From: Desulfobacterales bacterium
GTDB taxonomy: Bacteria > Desulfobacterota > Desulfobacteria > Desulfobacterales > JAIPEE01
Reading direction: 5' to 3'
DNA: 64,000 nt
Assembly (NCBI GenBank): GCA_021737275.1
Contig: JAIPEE010000007.1
Coordinates: 50,710 to 114,709 of the forward strand
This document shows, in pieces, positions 37,253-46,935 of this stretch. Position numbers and translations under genes: made by a program. Numbering within the stretch: the stretch's first letter is position 1; the number at the start of each line of letters is the position of its first letter. Below the pieces are notes generated by a model. The model had not been told where the DNA came from. It worked only from the letters and a program-made list of their open reading frames with translations, and made no database searches.

Positions 37253-38521
37253 TCACACCACCTGGGTAGATCTGGTTTTGATGCCCTCCTTGAAACGGCT
37301 GAATCGTAAAGCGTTGAGATCCAGGGAGGGTTTGGCATCCAAGATGATTTCCGATACCATTTTTCCGACAATGGGTCCCATGCCAAATCCGTGGCCGCTG
37401 AAACCGGTGGCCAGAACCAGGCCCCTGGGCCGGGTGAGCGCATCAATAACCGGAAGCATATCGGGCGTGCAGTCCATGTAGCCGGCCCACATACGCTCAA
37501 TGGTCATACTTTTCAATCCCTCATATTCTGCCTGCATATATCGAACAGCCTGTTCGATTTCCTTTCGACTGGGCTGTGGATCCAAAGCACGGTGACGACT
37601 GAAATCATCATAGCGGCCAAACAAATCATCGATTAGAACCCGGCCCAGTTTTAATTTAAGCTCTTTTCGGTTGTGAAGGTATACAGGTATATATGCCGGA
37701 AAAAACCGCAGGCTGTCGATCATGAGATCGTGCTCACCCTCGACGCCTAAAGCCATGTAAAGCCGACCATCGCTGCGTTGACGAAATGCAGTCCGCCCCC
37801 ATACTCCTGCAGGAGTAAGTGTTCTTACCGGTGCGACACGGGCCACACTGCCTTTAATCCAAAGGGATGGCAAACGAACACCTAATGGACGCATGAGCCT
37901 CGTCGACCACGCCCCTGCAGCGCAAACAACAGTGGATGTCCGAATATAGCCATGTTCGGTATACACGCCGGAAACAGAACCATTTTGAATCTCAATTCTT
38001 TCTACGGCACAACCGGTCATGAACCGGGCCCCTTTAGTCTTAGCGGCTCGCTGAAAAGCCGGGCAAACCTTTTGCGGCTCAGCCTGTCCGTCGCTGGAGG
38101 TGAACATAGCGCCCAGTAAGTTGGATTTTGCAGCCGGCACAAGTTTCCGGAGTTGTTGTGCTGAAAGTAAACTTGTCTCCAACCCGTGCTCTTTTGCGAT
38201 GGGAAGCCACTGTTCAAGAAATCCGAGACGTTCATGATTATAGGCCAAGGCAATGTTGCCGCCCTGGATCCACTCCAAATCAGCCTCTAATTCCGCTTCA
38301 AGGCTCTGCCAGATGCGGTTACATGCCATCATCAGGGGCAGCTCAGCTTCATCCCGCCCCTGCTGCCGCACAAAACCCCAATTGCGACTGGACTGTTCAA
38401 GCCCTACGTCACCCTTTTCACACACCACCACCGATACGCCTCGTTTGGCAAGATAATAGGCAGTTGAACATCCAACGATACCGCCTCCCACAACTACCAC
38501 GTCAGCATTTCTGTCTTTCAT
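37253..38521 (-). CDS. FAD-dependent amine/amino-acid oxidoreductase (DAO family)
   Basis: A 422-residue glycine-oxidase/sarcosine-dehydrogenase-like flavoprotein. Dinucleotide-binding motif GGGIVGCSTAYYLAKRG at residues 12-28, EKGDVGLEQSSRNWGFVRQQGRD (about 35-57), and the C-terminal FAD motif LVLATGFSGHGFGMGPIVGK (about 368-388). It would oxidise a secondary or primary amine, passing electrons to an unknown acceptor. N-methylated amino acids are plausible given the methylamine genes 15 kb away, but this is inference. AGAGGAA precedes the ATG. Confidence 0.9.
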   Translation of the reverse strand: MKDRNADVVVVGGGIVGCSTAYYLAKRGVSVVVCEKGDVGLEQSSRNWGFVRQQGRDEAELPLMMACNRIWQSLEAELEADLEWIQGGNIALAYNHERLGFLEQWLPIAKEHGLETSLLSAQQLRKLVPAAKSNLLGAMFTSSDGQAEPQKVCPAFQRAAKTKGARFMTGCAVERIEIQNGSVSGVYTEHGYIRTSTVVCAAGAWSTRLMRPLGVRLPSLWIKGSVARVAPVRTLTPAGVWGRTAFRQRSDGRLYMALGVEGEHDLMIDSLRFFPAYIPVYLHNRKELKLKLGRVLIDDLFGRYDDFSRHRALDPQPSRKEIEQAVRYMQAEYEGLKSMTIERMWAGYMDCTPDMLPVIDALTRPRGLVLATGFSGHGFGMGPIVGKMVSEIILDAKPSLDLNALRFSRFKEGIKTRSTQVV

Positions 38522-38619
38522 AATTTTATTCCTCTATATTGCATGGTATCAATTTATCAGGCGAACATTTCCTGATAAGAGTTTAACTTAATTTAGCGCT
38601 ATTTGGTTTATTGCAGGAA

Positions 38620-40209
38620 TTAATATCCTATAGCACAACCATCTTTCCTTAAATCTGATCCCCCGATTAATACGTCATTGTCATGATCTATCCATATCCC
38701 CTGGAACCCGCCAAAAACATCTATCTGGGTTCCTGTTTTATGGCCTTTTTCAATCAGTTTGCGTTCTGTTTTGAAAGGAATTCCGGATTCAAGGCAGATT
38801 TCAGAACCGTCATGAAAAAAACGAGACTGATCTGAAGCTTCCTGAATGCCCAGTCCAAAGACATACATATTATTTAATATTTGAACCTGCCCCTGGGGCT
38901 GCATGTGCCCCCCCATTACGCCAAAAGCAAATTCCGGTTTTTTGTTTTTAAAAACGATAGAAGGAATAATGGTATGAAGCGGTCTTTTACCAGGCTTAAG
39001 GCTATTTGGATGATTTTTGTCAAAACTGAACAGACTTCCTCTGTTTTGCATCAAAATACCGGTGTCTCCAGCGACGATACCTGAACCAAAATGGTCATAA
39101 ATTGATGAAATAAAAGAGGCAACATTTCTTTTCTCATCTACTGCAACGACATAAACGGTGTTTGAACAGTGGAGCGGTTTGTTCGAAAATTCAGATGCGC
39201 ACACAGGGTTAAACTGTTCTTTAAATGAATTTATATTTTGATCTGAGAGCAGCTTGTGAAAATCATCGGTCATAAACCCGGGGTCAGCAATTTTAGTATC
39301 TCTATCTAAAAAAGCATATTTTTTTGCCTCAACAAGTGTATGAATGTACTCACTTGAATTGAGTCCCATTTTTTTAAAGTCAAAACCATCTAACATGCGT
39401 AACATTTCAAGGACGGTAATTCCCTGGCAGTTAGGCGGAAGGGCAAAAACCTCACGGCCCTTATAGTTAACAGATATAGGATCAACCCATTCCGGCGTAA
39501 AGCCTGAAAAATCGTCAACAGTCAGAGGTGAGCCGGCTGCGGTCATAGCTGTGCAGATCTTTTCACATAATTCACCCCTGTAAAATGTTTGAGCACCTTT
39601 GTTTGCAATTAGTTTTAATGTATCAGCCAAAGGTTGGTTTCTGAAAACCTCTCCCGGTCTGGGCGTATGACCCAAAGGTAAATAAATATGTGCGGTTTCA
39701 GGATTATCCTTGAGCAGTTGTATTTCGGCATGCCATTCATAAGAAATGATTTCCGAAAGAGGAAATCCACCTTCAGCATATTTTATTGCCTGCTGAAAAA
39801 GATCTTCCCAGCAAAGCTTTCCATACCTGTTATGCAGTTCGGAGATTCCGGCCAGAGCGCCCGGAACCGTAACCGTCAGCGGCCCGCTTTGCGGCATCTC
39901 TTTATGTCCCAGTGATTTCAACAACTTGATACTTAATCCGGCAGGTGCAGGACCGCTTGAATTTATGCCTGCCAGTTCGTTCTTAGATGCATCGAAATAC
40001 AGGCCGAACATATCACCGCCCAGGCCGTTCATAAACGGCTCAACAACCGTAAGGGTATTTAACATGTTAATAGCAGCGTCAGCAGCAGAGCCGCCGCGTT
40101 TTAGAACATCTAATCCCGACACGGTTGCCAACGATTGACTGCTTGCGCACATACCGCTTTGAGCATAAACAGCGGATCGATAACTATCTGTATTGGCTGG
40201 TCTATCCAT
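38620..40209 (-). CDS. gamma-glutamyltransferase family protein
   Basis: A 529-residue Ntn-hydrolase of the gamma-glutamyltranspeptidase family. The large-subunit hallmarks KRGGSAADAAINMLNTLTVVEP (about 36-57), GLGGDMFGLY and SGPAPAGL are present. The autoprocessing site is NTVYVVAVDEKRNVASFISS (about 357), whose Thr aligns with the catalytic Thr of E. coli Ggt, followed by FGSGIV. The usual second Thr after the nucleophile is Val. No signal peptide, so probably cytoplasmic. It may cleave gamma-glutamyl amides or act as a related amidase. Same strand as DAO and AOR. Confidence 0.88.
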   Translation of the reverse strand: MDRPANTDSYRSAVYAQSGMCASSQSLATVSGLDVLKRGGSAADAAINMLNTLTVVEPFMNGLGGDMFGLYFDASKNELAGINSSGPAPAGLSIKLLKSLGHKEMPQSGPLTVTVPGALAGISELHNRYGKLCWEDLFQQAIKYAEGGFPLSEIISYEWHAEIQLLKDNPETAHIYLPLGHTPRPGEVFRNQPLADTLKLIANKGAQTFYRGELCEKICTAMTAAGSPLTVDDFSGFTPEWVDPISVNYKGREVFALPPNCQGITVLEMLRMLDGFDFKKMGLNSSEYIHTLVEAKKYAFLDRDTKIADPGFMTDDFHKLLSDQNINSFKEQFNPVCASEFSNKPLHCSNTVYVVAVDEKRNVASFISSIYDHFGSGIVAGDTGILMQNRGSLFSFDKNHPNSLKPGKRPLHTIIPSIVFKNKKPEFAFGVMGGHMQPQGQVQILNNMYVFGLGIQEASDQSRFFHDGSEICLESGIPFKTERKLIEKGHKTGTQIDVFGGFQGIWIDHDNDVLIGGSDLRKDGCAIGY

Positions 40210-40276
40210 AAAGCATTTTTATCCTTTCAGTTCAGTAGGTTCATTTTCCATTAAAAAGTGTCTGAAATTTCAGCTT

Positions 40277-41200
40277 CTAATAGGTCAGTGCGGTTTTTGC
40301 CAGTTCGCGAAAAAATATTATATTGGTTACACTGGTGGGGACAGCGTATGAGGCGCCTTTGCCGGCAAACACCATACCCACCACGTTATACTGGTCGTTA
40401 ATGAGTGGGCCGCCCGAGAATCCAGGCTGCACAACAGATGATGTCTGAATTCCCATGAGCTCATTGACTTCGTTTTTTACAAGTACATTTTTATTCAGAA
40501 CCTTACCCGGTGAAATCTTATACGTTCCCGATCCAAGACAACCTATGGCAAAAACCTTATCTCCGACCCTCAAAACAGCTGAATCCGCAAAGTTCAAAAA
40601 GGGCACATTTTTTTTATTAATTTTCAGTAAAGAAAGATCGTTTTCCTTATCTTCAGAAACAAGCAGTAAGTCATTAAAGTCGTCTTCATTCTGAAAATAG
40701 TTGATATCAATATTATCGGTAAAAAAACCGAGTTTTTTTGCCGGAGTAATTATCACCTTTCCCACGTATTTATGGCCATCGATATCTATTGCAGAAATAC
40801 TTAGAAAGACTTTATCGATATGTTTGATTCTGTAGTTAGTGATGGCCTCTTTTAAAAATTTTCGAAGGCAGGGTTTGATACCGGCAACATGGTGAGCAGT
40901 CAGCAGATATCCATCAGGGCTTATCAGGTAAGCGGTGCCGCCTTTTTTACCGCAGCCGATATTTTCTATCGGGTAATCAGTGTTATCTTTATCGAAGAAC
41001 AACCCATCTGCACTGAAAGAAATGTTAATTTTATATACTGCGGATAAAACGTCGCGGGGAAGGTCCTGTGCAAGGCATGGGGTAAAAGTGATTAAACTGA
41101 TCATCACGAAGAAAAGCAGCTTTTTAATAACGCCTCCTTTATGGGTAAAGCGGTTATTTGATGAGACCGGTCTTTTTGAAAAACATATCCATTTTTTCAT
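40277..41200 (-). CDS. exported trypsin-like serine protease
   Basis: Chymotrypsin-fold serine peptidase with triad blocks GGTAYLISPDGYLLTAHHV (His), ENDLSLLKI (Asp) and VQPGFSGGPLIND (Ser). A signal peptide (KKLLFFVMISLITFTPCLAQ) means the mature enzyme is periplasmic. The ATG at 41200 overlaps the upstream gene by 47 bp and adds about 24 residues before the signal peptide. A perfect GGAGG (41132-41136) instead lies just before an ATT codon (41126-41128) that begins the signal peptide, so an unusual AUU start is possible. No PDZ domain is seen. Ends in TAG. Confidence 0.85.
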   Translation of the reverse strand: MKKWICFSKRPVSSNNRFTHKGGVIKKLLFFVMISLITFTPCLAQDLPRDVLSAVYKINISFSADGLFFDKDNTDYPIENIGCGKKGGTAYLISPDGYLLTAHHVAGIKPCLRKFLKEAITNYRIKHIDKVFLSISAIDIDGHKYVGKVIITPAKKLGFFTDNIDINYFQNEDDFNDLLLVSEDKENDLSLLKINKKNVPFLNFADSAVLRVGDKVFAIGCLGSGTYKISPGKVLNKNVLVKNEVNELMGIQTSSVVQPGFSGGPLINDQYNVVGMVFAGKGASYAVPTSVTNIIFFRELAKTALTY

Positions 41201-41669
41201 AAGCTTCAGTTAAATCCGAATATTCTTTAATAATAAAATTGGGGTAATCATCCGTGGATAATCCCCGTATCATAGAAGAGAGGTTCTGGGACCAGTAATC
41301 CTTTTCATAGAGTGCCAGTATGGGAATTTTCGGTAATCCCATGCGAGGTCTGAGGTAAGCATGGGCAATCTCAATACCGGTACCCAGGCTTGGAACGGAT
41401 ACTTCAAAGACACAGGCACTGATATCACTTTCTACGAGCTCAATCATTTTTCTTCTGACAAATCTTGTACGTTCAATTCCCGCTGACGGCAATTTGCCTA
41501 TTGATTCAGCTAAAAGTGATGCAGCTTCTGTTTTGCTTGAGCCTGTTGTGTGTTCTGTTGCCACCGATAACCCCAGGTTTTTAATATGCTGAATAATGCC
41601 CCGGTGGATAAACTGCCGTTTTTCCCTGTCTTCATTTCCCTGAATTGCTGCACCGTAAAAAACGTTCAT
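41154..41669 (-). CDS. nucleoside 2-deoxyribosyltransferase-like protein (DNPH1/RCL type)
   Basis: A 171-residue protein of the nucleoside deoxyribosyltransferase fold. The N-terminal MNVFYGAAIQGNEDR corresponds to the nucleotide-binding start of the family, TEHTTG follows, and ACVFEVSVPSLGTGIEIAHA (about 92-111) contains the conserved catalytic Glu region. It most resembles deoxynucleotide N-hydrolases that clear modified nucleotides. Its 3' end overlaps the extended form of the protease gene. Confidence 0.82.
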   Translation of the reverse strand: MNVFYGAAIQGNEDREKRQFIHRGIIQHIKNLGLSVATEHTTGSSKTEAASLLAESIGKLPSAGIERTRFVRRKMIELVESDISACVFEVSVPSLGTGIEIAHAYLRPRMGLPKIPILALYEKDYWSQNLSSMIRGLSTDDYPNFIIKEYSDLTEAYEKMDMFFKKTGLIK

Positions 41670-41691
41670 ACTTTATATGTTTACTCCTGTT

Positions 41692-41814
41692 TTATGACAG
41701 GTGCTTCCATGCCAATGCCGGTATCAGTATCCAGAGTACGGAAAAGCCGGCATATATGAAGGCAATTTTGAGAAGAGGGTGTTTCGTTATGGAATCCAGA
41801 GAGGTCAATTTCAT
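41692..41814 (-). CDS. possible 40-residue membrane peptide
   Basis: Reading from an ATG at 41814: a charged N-terminus then one hydrophobic helix (LLKIAFIYAGFSVLWILIPA). That helix resembles the first segment of PAS/GGDEF sensor proteins, so the ORF could be a truncated remnant of one. A longer in-frame ATG exists at 41922. Ribosome binding site is poor. Confidence 0.3.
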   Translation of the reverse strand: MKLTSLDSITKHPLLKIAFIYAGFSVLWILIPALAWKHLS

Positions 41815-41990
41815 GTTGACGGTCACCTGTAAAAGCCTAACGACAGTTAGTATAACATAACATGAGCTGAACGGATCAAGTTCCGCGTAGCGGAGATTTT
41901 TTATATATCGCAAATATTTCATAATTTTGAAACATTAAAATTCCTGTGTACGGAAAAATGATGGGTTTATCTTGATGATACGGACATGCT

Positions 41991-42779
41991 TCAGTTGTTT
42001 TCACCATACAATGTTTCAAATAAAAGCTCCGCCATATCTACAATACGCGGCCCTGTCCGGCAGGTCAGGCCACAGGGAAATCGATAAAATCGTTTTGTCT
42101 TAACAGCTTTAAATACCCGCCACTTAGGGTCTTTATCCATCTTTGATATCAGGTGTCTGTCTCCTCCGCAGATAAACATTACATCCGGATCCCATTTCAG
42201 CAGCCGTTTCCATGTAATTTTGGGGTAAGCTTCCGGGATGTTTCCTGTTACATTAATTCCGCCTGCTTTAGTGATAACATCATACTGAAAAGAGAAAGGC
42301 CCTACGACATATAGCTGTGTTTCGTCCCAGTCCAGAACCCGGCATACGGTATGACGCTTTTCTATTGGAATACGTGCGACTTTTTCATCAAGCTCATCGA
42401 AACGATTTTTTACATTTGCCACAAGCCGGTTTGAATGTGTTGAAATGTTTAAGATCCTGCCCAGTTTTATCAAAAGCAGTAATGAATCTTCCACGGTGGC
42501 TGGATTCGTTAAAACAAGTTTGATATTATATTTTTTTAAAATGGGTTTGAGCTTTTTATGAGCCGTTTCCATGCCCAGTACAAGATCGGGTTTCAGGGAT
42601 AACAGTTTTTCCATATCCGGCTCAAACCAGCATTTAACATCAGGAATGCCGGATACTGCCGGAGGATAATCGCAGCTGTCCGTTATGCCAACCACCCTAT
42701 CGCCGGCACCGATAGCAAAAAGGGACTCCGTTATGGATGCAGCAAGGGAAATAATTCGTATTTTAGACTTAGCGGCCAT
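41991..42779 (-). CDS. BtuF-like cobalamin/Fe-siderophore binding domain protein
   Basis: A 262-residue protein of the periplasmic-binding class III fold (BtuF/FepB). Motifs: RIISLAASITESLFAIGAGDRVVGITDSCDYP (about 8-39), PDLVLGMETAH, and a WKRLLKWDPDVMFICGG C-lobe block (about 190). Unlike BtuF it has no signal peptide, as in a subset of such proteins whose role is not established. A corrinoid link would fit the corrinoid-dependent methyltransferases in the window, but it is inference. No BtuCD genes are adjacent. Confidence 0.82.
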   Translation of the reverse strand: MAAKSKIRIISLAASITESLFAIGAGDRVVGITDSCDYPPAVSGIPDVKCWFEPDMEKLLSLKPDLVLGMETAHKKLKPILKKYNIKLVLTNPATVEDSLLLLIKLGRILNISTHSNRLVANVKNRFDELDEKVARIPIEKRHTVCRVLDWDETQLYVVGPFSFQYDVITKAGGINVTGNIPEAYPKITWKRLLKWDPDVMFICGGDRHLISKMDKDPKWRVFKAVKTKRFYRFPCGLTCRTGPRIVDMAELLFETLYGENN

Positions 42780-42866
42780 TGGGAACGCTTTCTATTCTAA
42801 AGGAAAAACTTGATTTTTATTGCTCCACATACCATACCTTAAACAAATTTACGACAGGAACAGGGT

Positions 42867-45800
42867 TTGGAAACGGAAAAAACGATAAAAACTATTGAGA
42901 AACAGCTTTATAAAACCATGCATGGAGACCGGTGTATTCTTCGCCGAGAGCTGAGCCGTTTTAAAAAAATGGAGAAAAATAAAAAAACCGATGAAAAAAA
43001 GCTGAAGCAATGTCTGATGGAAATCCAAAATCGTTTTGATAAATCTTCAAAAAACAAACAAAATCGAAGAAAAAGCCGGCCTAAACCGTCATATGATGAA
43101 AATTTGCCCATTACAGCAAAAAAAGAGGAAATTGTTGAAGCCATAAAAAACCATCAGGTTGTCATAATTTCAGGTGAAACCGGATCAGGTAAAACCACCC
43201 AGATACCAAAGATGTGCATGGAAGCGGGGAAGGGTATTGACGGTAAAATCGGCTGCACACAGCCCAGAAGAATTGCAGCTATTACTGTAGCAGAGCGAAT
43301 TTCCGAAGAGCTGAATGATAAGGCCGGTCACATTGCCGGATATAAAATTCGCTTTAAAGATTCATCCGGACCTGAAAATTTTATCAAGGTCATGACCGAC
43401 GGTATCCTGCTGGCAGAAGCACATCAAGACCATTATCTTAATGAATATGACACCATCATCGTTGATGAGGCACATGAGCGCAGCCTGAACATAGACTTTA
43501 TCCTCGGAATTTTAAAAACACTTTTGAAAAAGAGAAGAAACTTAACGCTCATCATTACTTCCGCCACAATCGATACGGAAAAATTTTCCAGGGCATTTGG
43601 TAATGCCCCGGTTATTGAGGTGTCCGGTAGAATGTACCCGGTAGAAGTTCGCTATCTGTCATCTAAAAAAGATGAAGAGCTGACTTATGTGGATATGGCG
43701 GTAAAATCGGTTCGGGATATTGTCCATCAGACGTTTTCCGGAGATATTCTTGTCTTTATGCCGACCGAGCAGGATATTCGGGAAACCTGCGAAACCATTA
43801 GTGGCGGGAAGGAAAAGAACCTTACTGTTCTACCTCTTTTTGCAAGGCTTTCTGCTGCAGAGCAGAAAAGGGTTTTTTACAGTGTCCCGGGCCGTAAAGT
43901 CATTGTGGCAACCAACATTGCAGAAACATCCATTACTATTCCGGGCATAAAATATGTCGTGGATACAGGCGTTGCAAGAATATCTCAATATGTACCCCGT
44001 TCCAGAACAACATCTCTGCCGGTTGTTCCCATATCAAAAAGTAGTGCCGACCAGAGAATGGGGCGATGCGGCCGTGTTGAAAATGGTATCTGTATCCGGC
44101 TTTTTTCGGAAGATGATTATCTGGCACGGCCGCTTTTTACGCCTCCTGAAATCCTGAGAGCTAATCTTGCAGAGGTTATTTTAAGGATGATTGCTTTGAA
44201 GCTGGGCGATATTACCATATTTCCTTTTGTGGATACACCGGCGCCCGTCAGCATTAAAGATGGTTATGATCTGCTGCAGGAACTTGGCGCGATAAAACCG
44301 GCAAAAGGAAAAATCCGCCCGGGCGCCAACCGTTTTTTACTCACCTCCGATGGCAGGCAAATGGCGAGCCTGCCACTTGACCCAAGGCTTTCCCGGATAG
44401 TTATTGAAGCACAAAAAGAAAACTGTGTTGAAGAGATTCTTGTAATCGCTTCGGCCCTGAGTATTCAGGATCCGCGCGAGCGTCCGGTAGAGAGAGGAAA
44501 AGAGGCAGATGAGGCACAGAAGGTTTTTAAGGATGAACTTTCGGATTTTATTACGCTGCTCAATATCTGGAAAGCATATCAATTGATCTGGGAAAAAGAC
44601 AGGGGAGCCGGAAGCCTTAAAAAATTTTGTAAGGCCCATTTCCTTTCATTTAAAAGAATGCGGGAGTGGCGGGATATTCATAACCAGATCCGTCAGGAAT
44701 TGTCAGCGTTTACTTCTCCTCAAAAAACAAAAACACCTTCAAAAAAACAGAATACCGGTGTTTTCCCTCACCGCTATACAGCCGTTCACAAATCTGTTTT
44801 AAGCGGTTTTTTATCCAATATCGCCACTAAAAAAGAACAGAACTTTTTTAATGCAGCCCGTCAGAAAGAGGTCATGATCTTTCCGGGTTCTACTCTTTTC
44901 GGCCGAGCAGGATCATGGATTGTTGCTGCTGAAATGGTTGAGACATCACGTCTTTTTGCAAGAACCACTGCCAATATTGATGTTCAGTGGCTGGAAGCGC
45001 TGGGGAAAAGCCAACTCAAATACTCATATTTTAATCCGCACTGGGAAAGAAACCGCGGTGAAGTGGTGGCCTCGGAGCAGGTCAGTCTTTATGGTCTTAT
45101 CATTATCCCGGAACGATCTGTATCTTATGGCCGTATAAATCCTGAAGAAGCATCCGAAATTTTTATAAGAAGTGCGCTTGTGGACGGAGACGTAAGGCAG
45201 CCTCTTGAGTTTATGAAGTATAACAGAGCACTTATAGAAGAGGTCAGGGAAATAGAGGACCGGATAAGGCGCAGGGACCTTCTTATAAGTGAAGAGAATC
45301 AGTTTCAGTTTTATAAAGAACGCCTGGAAGGTGTTTTTGATATCCGGACACTTCAGCATATGATCAGAAAAAAAGGCAGCGATACTTTTCTGAATATGAA
45401 TAAAGAAAAGTTGCTGTTGTATGATCCGGACAAAGATGAACTTGACCTGTTTCCGGAAAAGATTGCTGTAGATGAACATCAACTGACATGTGATTACCGG
45501 TTCAGACCCGGTGCAAAAGAAGATGGTGTATCCATAAAAATTCCTGCTGCCATTGCTTCCGGCATTTCATCAGGTTCAATAGACTGGGTCGTTCCGGGAC
45601 TCATCAGGGAAAAGATAGAGGCAATGGTTAAGGGTCTTGCCAAGAAATACCGAAAACAGCTTGTGCCGGTAGCCGGTAAGATTGATATCATCTTAAAAGA
45701 GCTGTCACGAGAAAATATCCCGCTTCCGACGGCGCTCAGCAGATTTGTTTATAAACGGTTCGGAATAGAAATCCCGGCGGCAGCATGGCCCATGGATGCT

Positions 45801-46832
45801 CTGCCGGATCATTTGAAAATGCGGATTGCCGTTACAGATGCAAAAGGGGAAATTATTCGTTCGGGTCGGGACAAAAGTATTCTGTATGAAGAGACAAATA
45901 CGCAGGAAGGCTCAGAGGCGCTTGAATCAATAAAGAAACAGAAGGAGAAAACAGGAATCCGGGACTGGAACTTTGGTGACCTTGATGAAACGATCACGCT
46001 TTCAGGTCAAAGAGGAGAACACTGGGTACTTTATCCGGGACTTGTTTCTGAAGACGACAGCGTCAGTATTCGTCTCTTCAGTAATATTGGAGAAGCTGCA
46101 GCTTCTCACAGATCCGGTATTTGCAAGCTTTATGAGCTTAGATTTCAAAAGGATCTTAATTTTTTAAAAAAGAGCCTTTATATTCCTGCAGAAGTTTCTC
46201 CATATACAAAATATTTCGGAGGTGCTAAAAATCTTGAAAAACAGATGCTGGATAGAGTTAAACAGGACCTGTTTGCAAAAAATATCCGTACCCGGACAGA
46301 ATTTGAAAGTCATGCCGCATCAGTTGCAAACCGTATTGTTCCAAGTGGGGAGGTCTTGCTCGAAACCGTTAAGCCCGTCTTGAGCATATATCATGAGATC
46401 CGTACAGCCATATATAATCTTGAAACTGCAAATATTTCAAATGTGCCGGGGCTTAAATTTTTGGCGGCCCGAAGAGAAGATCTGAACAAGCTTCTGCCGG
46501 AAAACTTTATGGAGATATACAAAGGGAGCAGATTTAAAGATCTGGAACGCTATATCAAAGCGGCGGGTATCAGGGTGAAACGCGGTATCATTGATCTGGA
46601 AAAAGATAATGCCAAAACAAAAGAGCTTGCGCCGTTTGTTGAAAGCATGAATAATTTACTCAAGAGTCTTTCCATTACGGTTTCCCGGGAAAAACGGGAT
46701 GCTGTTGAAATATTTTTCTGGATGCTGGAGGAGTATAAAATTTCCCTGTTTGCACAGGAGATAAAAACCGGTATGAAAATATCTGCCAAACGCCTGAAAC
46801 AGCACCTCAAAGATATTGAAAAAATGATATAA
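42867..46832 (+). CDS. hrpA: ATP-dependent RNA helicase HrpA (DEAH box)
   Basis: A 1321-residue DEAH helicase, full length for HrpA, which resolves stalled ribosomes/mRNA structures. After a charged N-terminus come GETGSGKTTQIPK (about 108), the QPRRIAA motif, DEAHERS (about 200), SATID, and motifs V/VI (TNIAETSITIPG, QRMGRCGRV). The OB-fold region and the long C-terminal DUF3418 domain (about 700-1300) are intact. TTG start with AGGAAC upstream. Divergent from the BtuF-like gene with 87 bp between. Confidence 0.95.
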   Translation: METEKTIKTIEKQLYKTMHGDRCILRRELSRFKKMEKNKKTDEKKLKQCLMEIQNRFDKSSKNKQNRRKSRPKPSYDENLPITAKKEEIVEAIKNHQVVIISGETGSGKTTQIPKMCMEAGKGIDGKIGCTQPRRIAAITVAERISEELNDKAGHIAGYKIRFKDSSGPENFIKVMTDGILLAEAHQDHYLNEYDTIIVDEAHERSLNIDFILGILKTLLKKRRNLTLIITSATIDTEKFSRAFGNAPVIEVSGRMYPVEVRYLSSKKDEELTYVDMAVKSVRDIVHQTFSGDILVFMPTEQDIRETCETISGGKEKNLTVLPLFARLSAAEQKRVFYSVPGRKVIVATNIAETSITIPGIKYVVDTGVARISQYVPRSRTTSLPVVPISKSSADQRMGRCGRVENGICIRLFSEDDYLARPLFTPPEILRANLAEVILRMIALKLGDITIFPFVDTPAPVSIKDGYDLLQELGAIKPAKGKIRPGANRFLLTSDGRQMASLPLDPRLSRIVIEAQKENCVEEILVIASALSIQDPRERPVERGKEADEAQKVFKDELSDFITLLNIWKAYQLIWEKDRGAGSLKKFCKAHFLSFKRMREWRDIHNQIRQELSAFTSPQKTKTPSKKQNTGVFPHRYTAVHKSVLSGFLSNIATKKEQNFFNAARQKEVMIFPGSTLFGRAGSWIVAAEMVETSRLFARTTANIDVQWLEALGKSQLKYSYFNPHWERNRGEVVASEQVSLYGLIIIPERSVSYGRINPEEASEIFIRSALVDGDVRQPLEFMKYNRALIEEVREIEDRIRRRDLLISEENQFQFYKERLEGVFDIRTLQHMIRKKGSDTFLNMNKEKLLLYDPDKDELDLFPEKIAVDEHQLTCDYRFRPGAKEDGVSIKIPAAIASGISSGSIDWVVPGLIREKIEAMVKGLAKKYRKQLVPVAGKIDIILKELSRENIPLPTALSRFVYKRFGIEIPAAAWPMDALPDHLKMRIAVTDAKGEIIRSGRDKSILYEETNTQEGSEALESIKKQKEKTGIRDWNFGDLDETITLSGQRGEHWVLYPGLVSEDDSVSIRLFSNIGEAAASHRSGICKLYELRFQKDLNFLKKSLYIPAEVSPYTKYFGGAKNLEKQMLDRVKQDLFAKNIRTRTEFESHAASVANRIVPSGEVLLETVKPVLSIYHEIRTAIYNLETANISNVPGLKFLAARREDLNKLLPENFMEIYKGSRFKDLERYIKAAGIRVKRGIIDLEKDNAKTKELAPFVESMNNLLKSLSITVSREKRDAVEIFFWMLEEYKISLFAQEIKTGMKISAKRLKQHLKDIEKMI

Positions 46833-46935
46833 CCGATAATCAACATTATCCCAGGGGCAACAGGTTCTGAATTTCATTGTTGTACTTTTTAAAGTAATGC
46901 CGAGCCCTCAGGGAATCGAGGCGGCTTTAAAAAAA

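Noticed and set aside
46656..46877. Minus-strand ORF at the 3' end of hrpA
   Set aside because: Shadow of the hrpA frame, without independent support.
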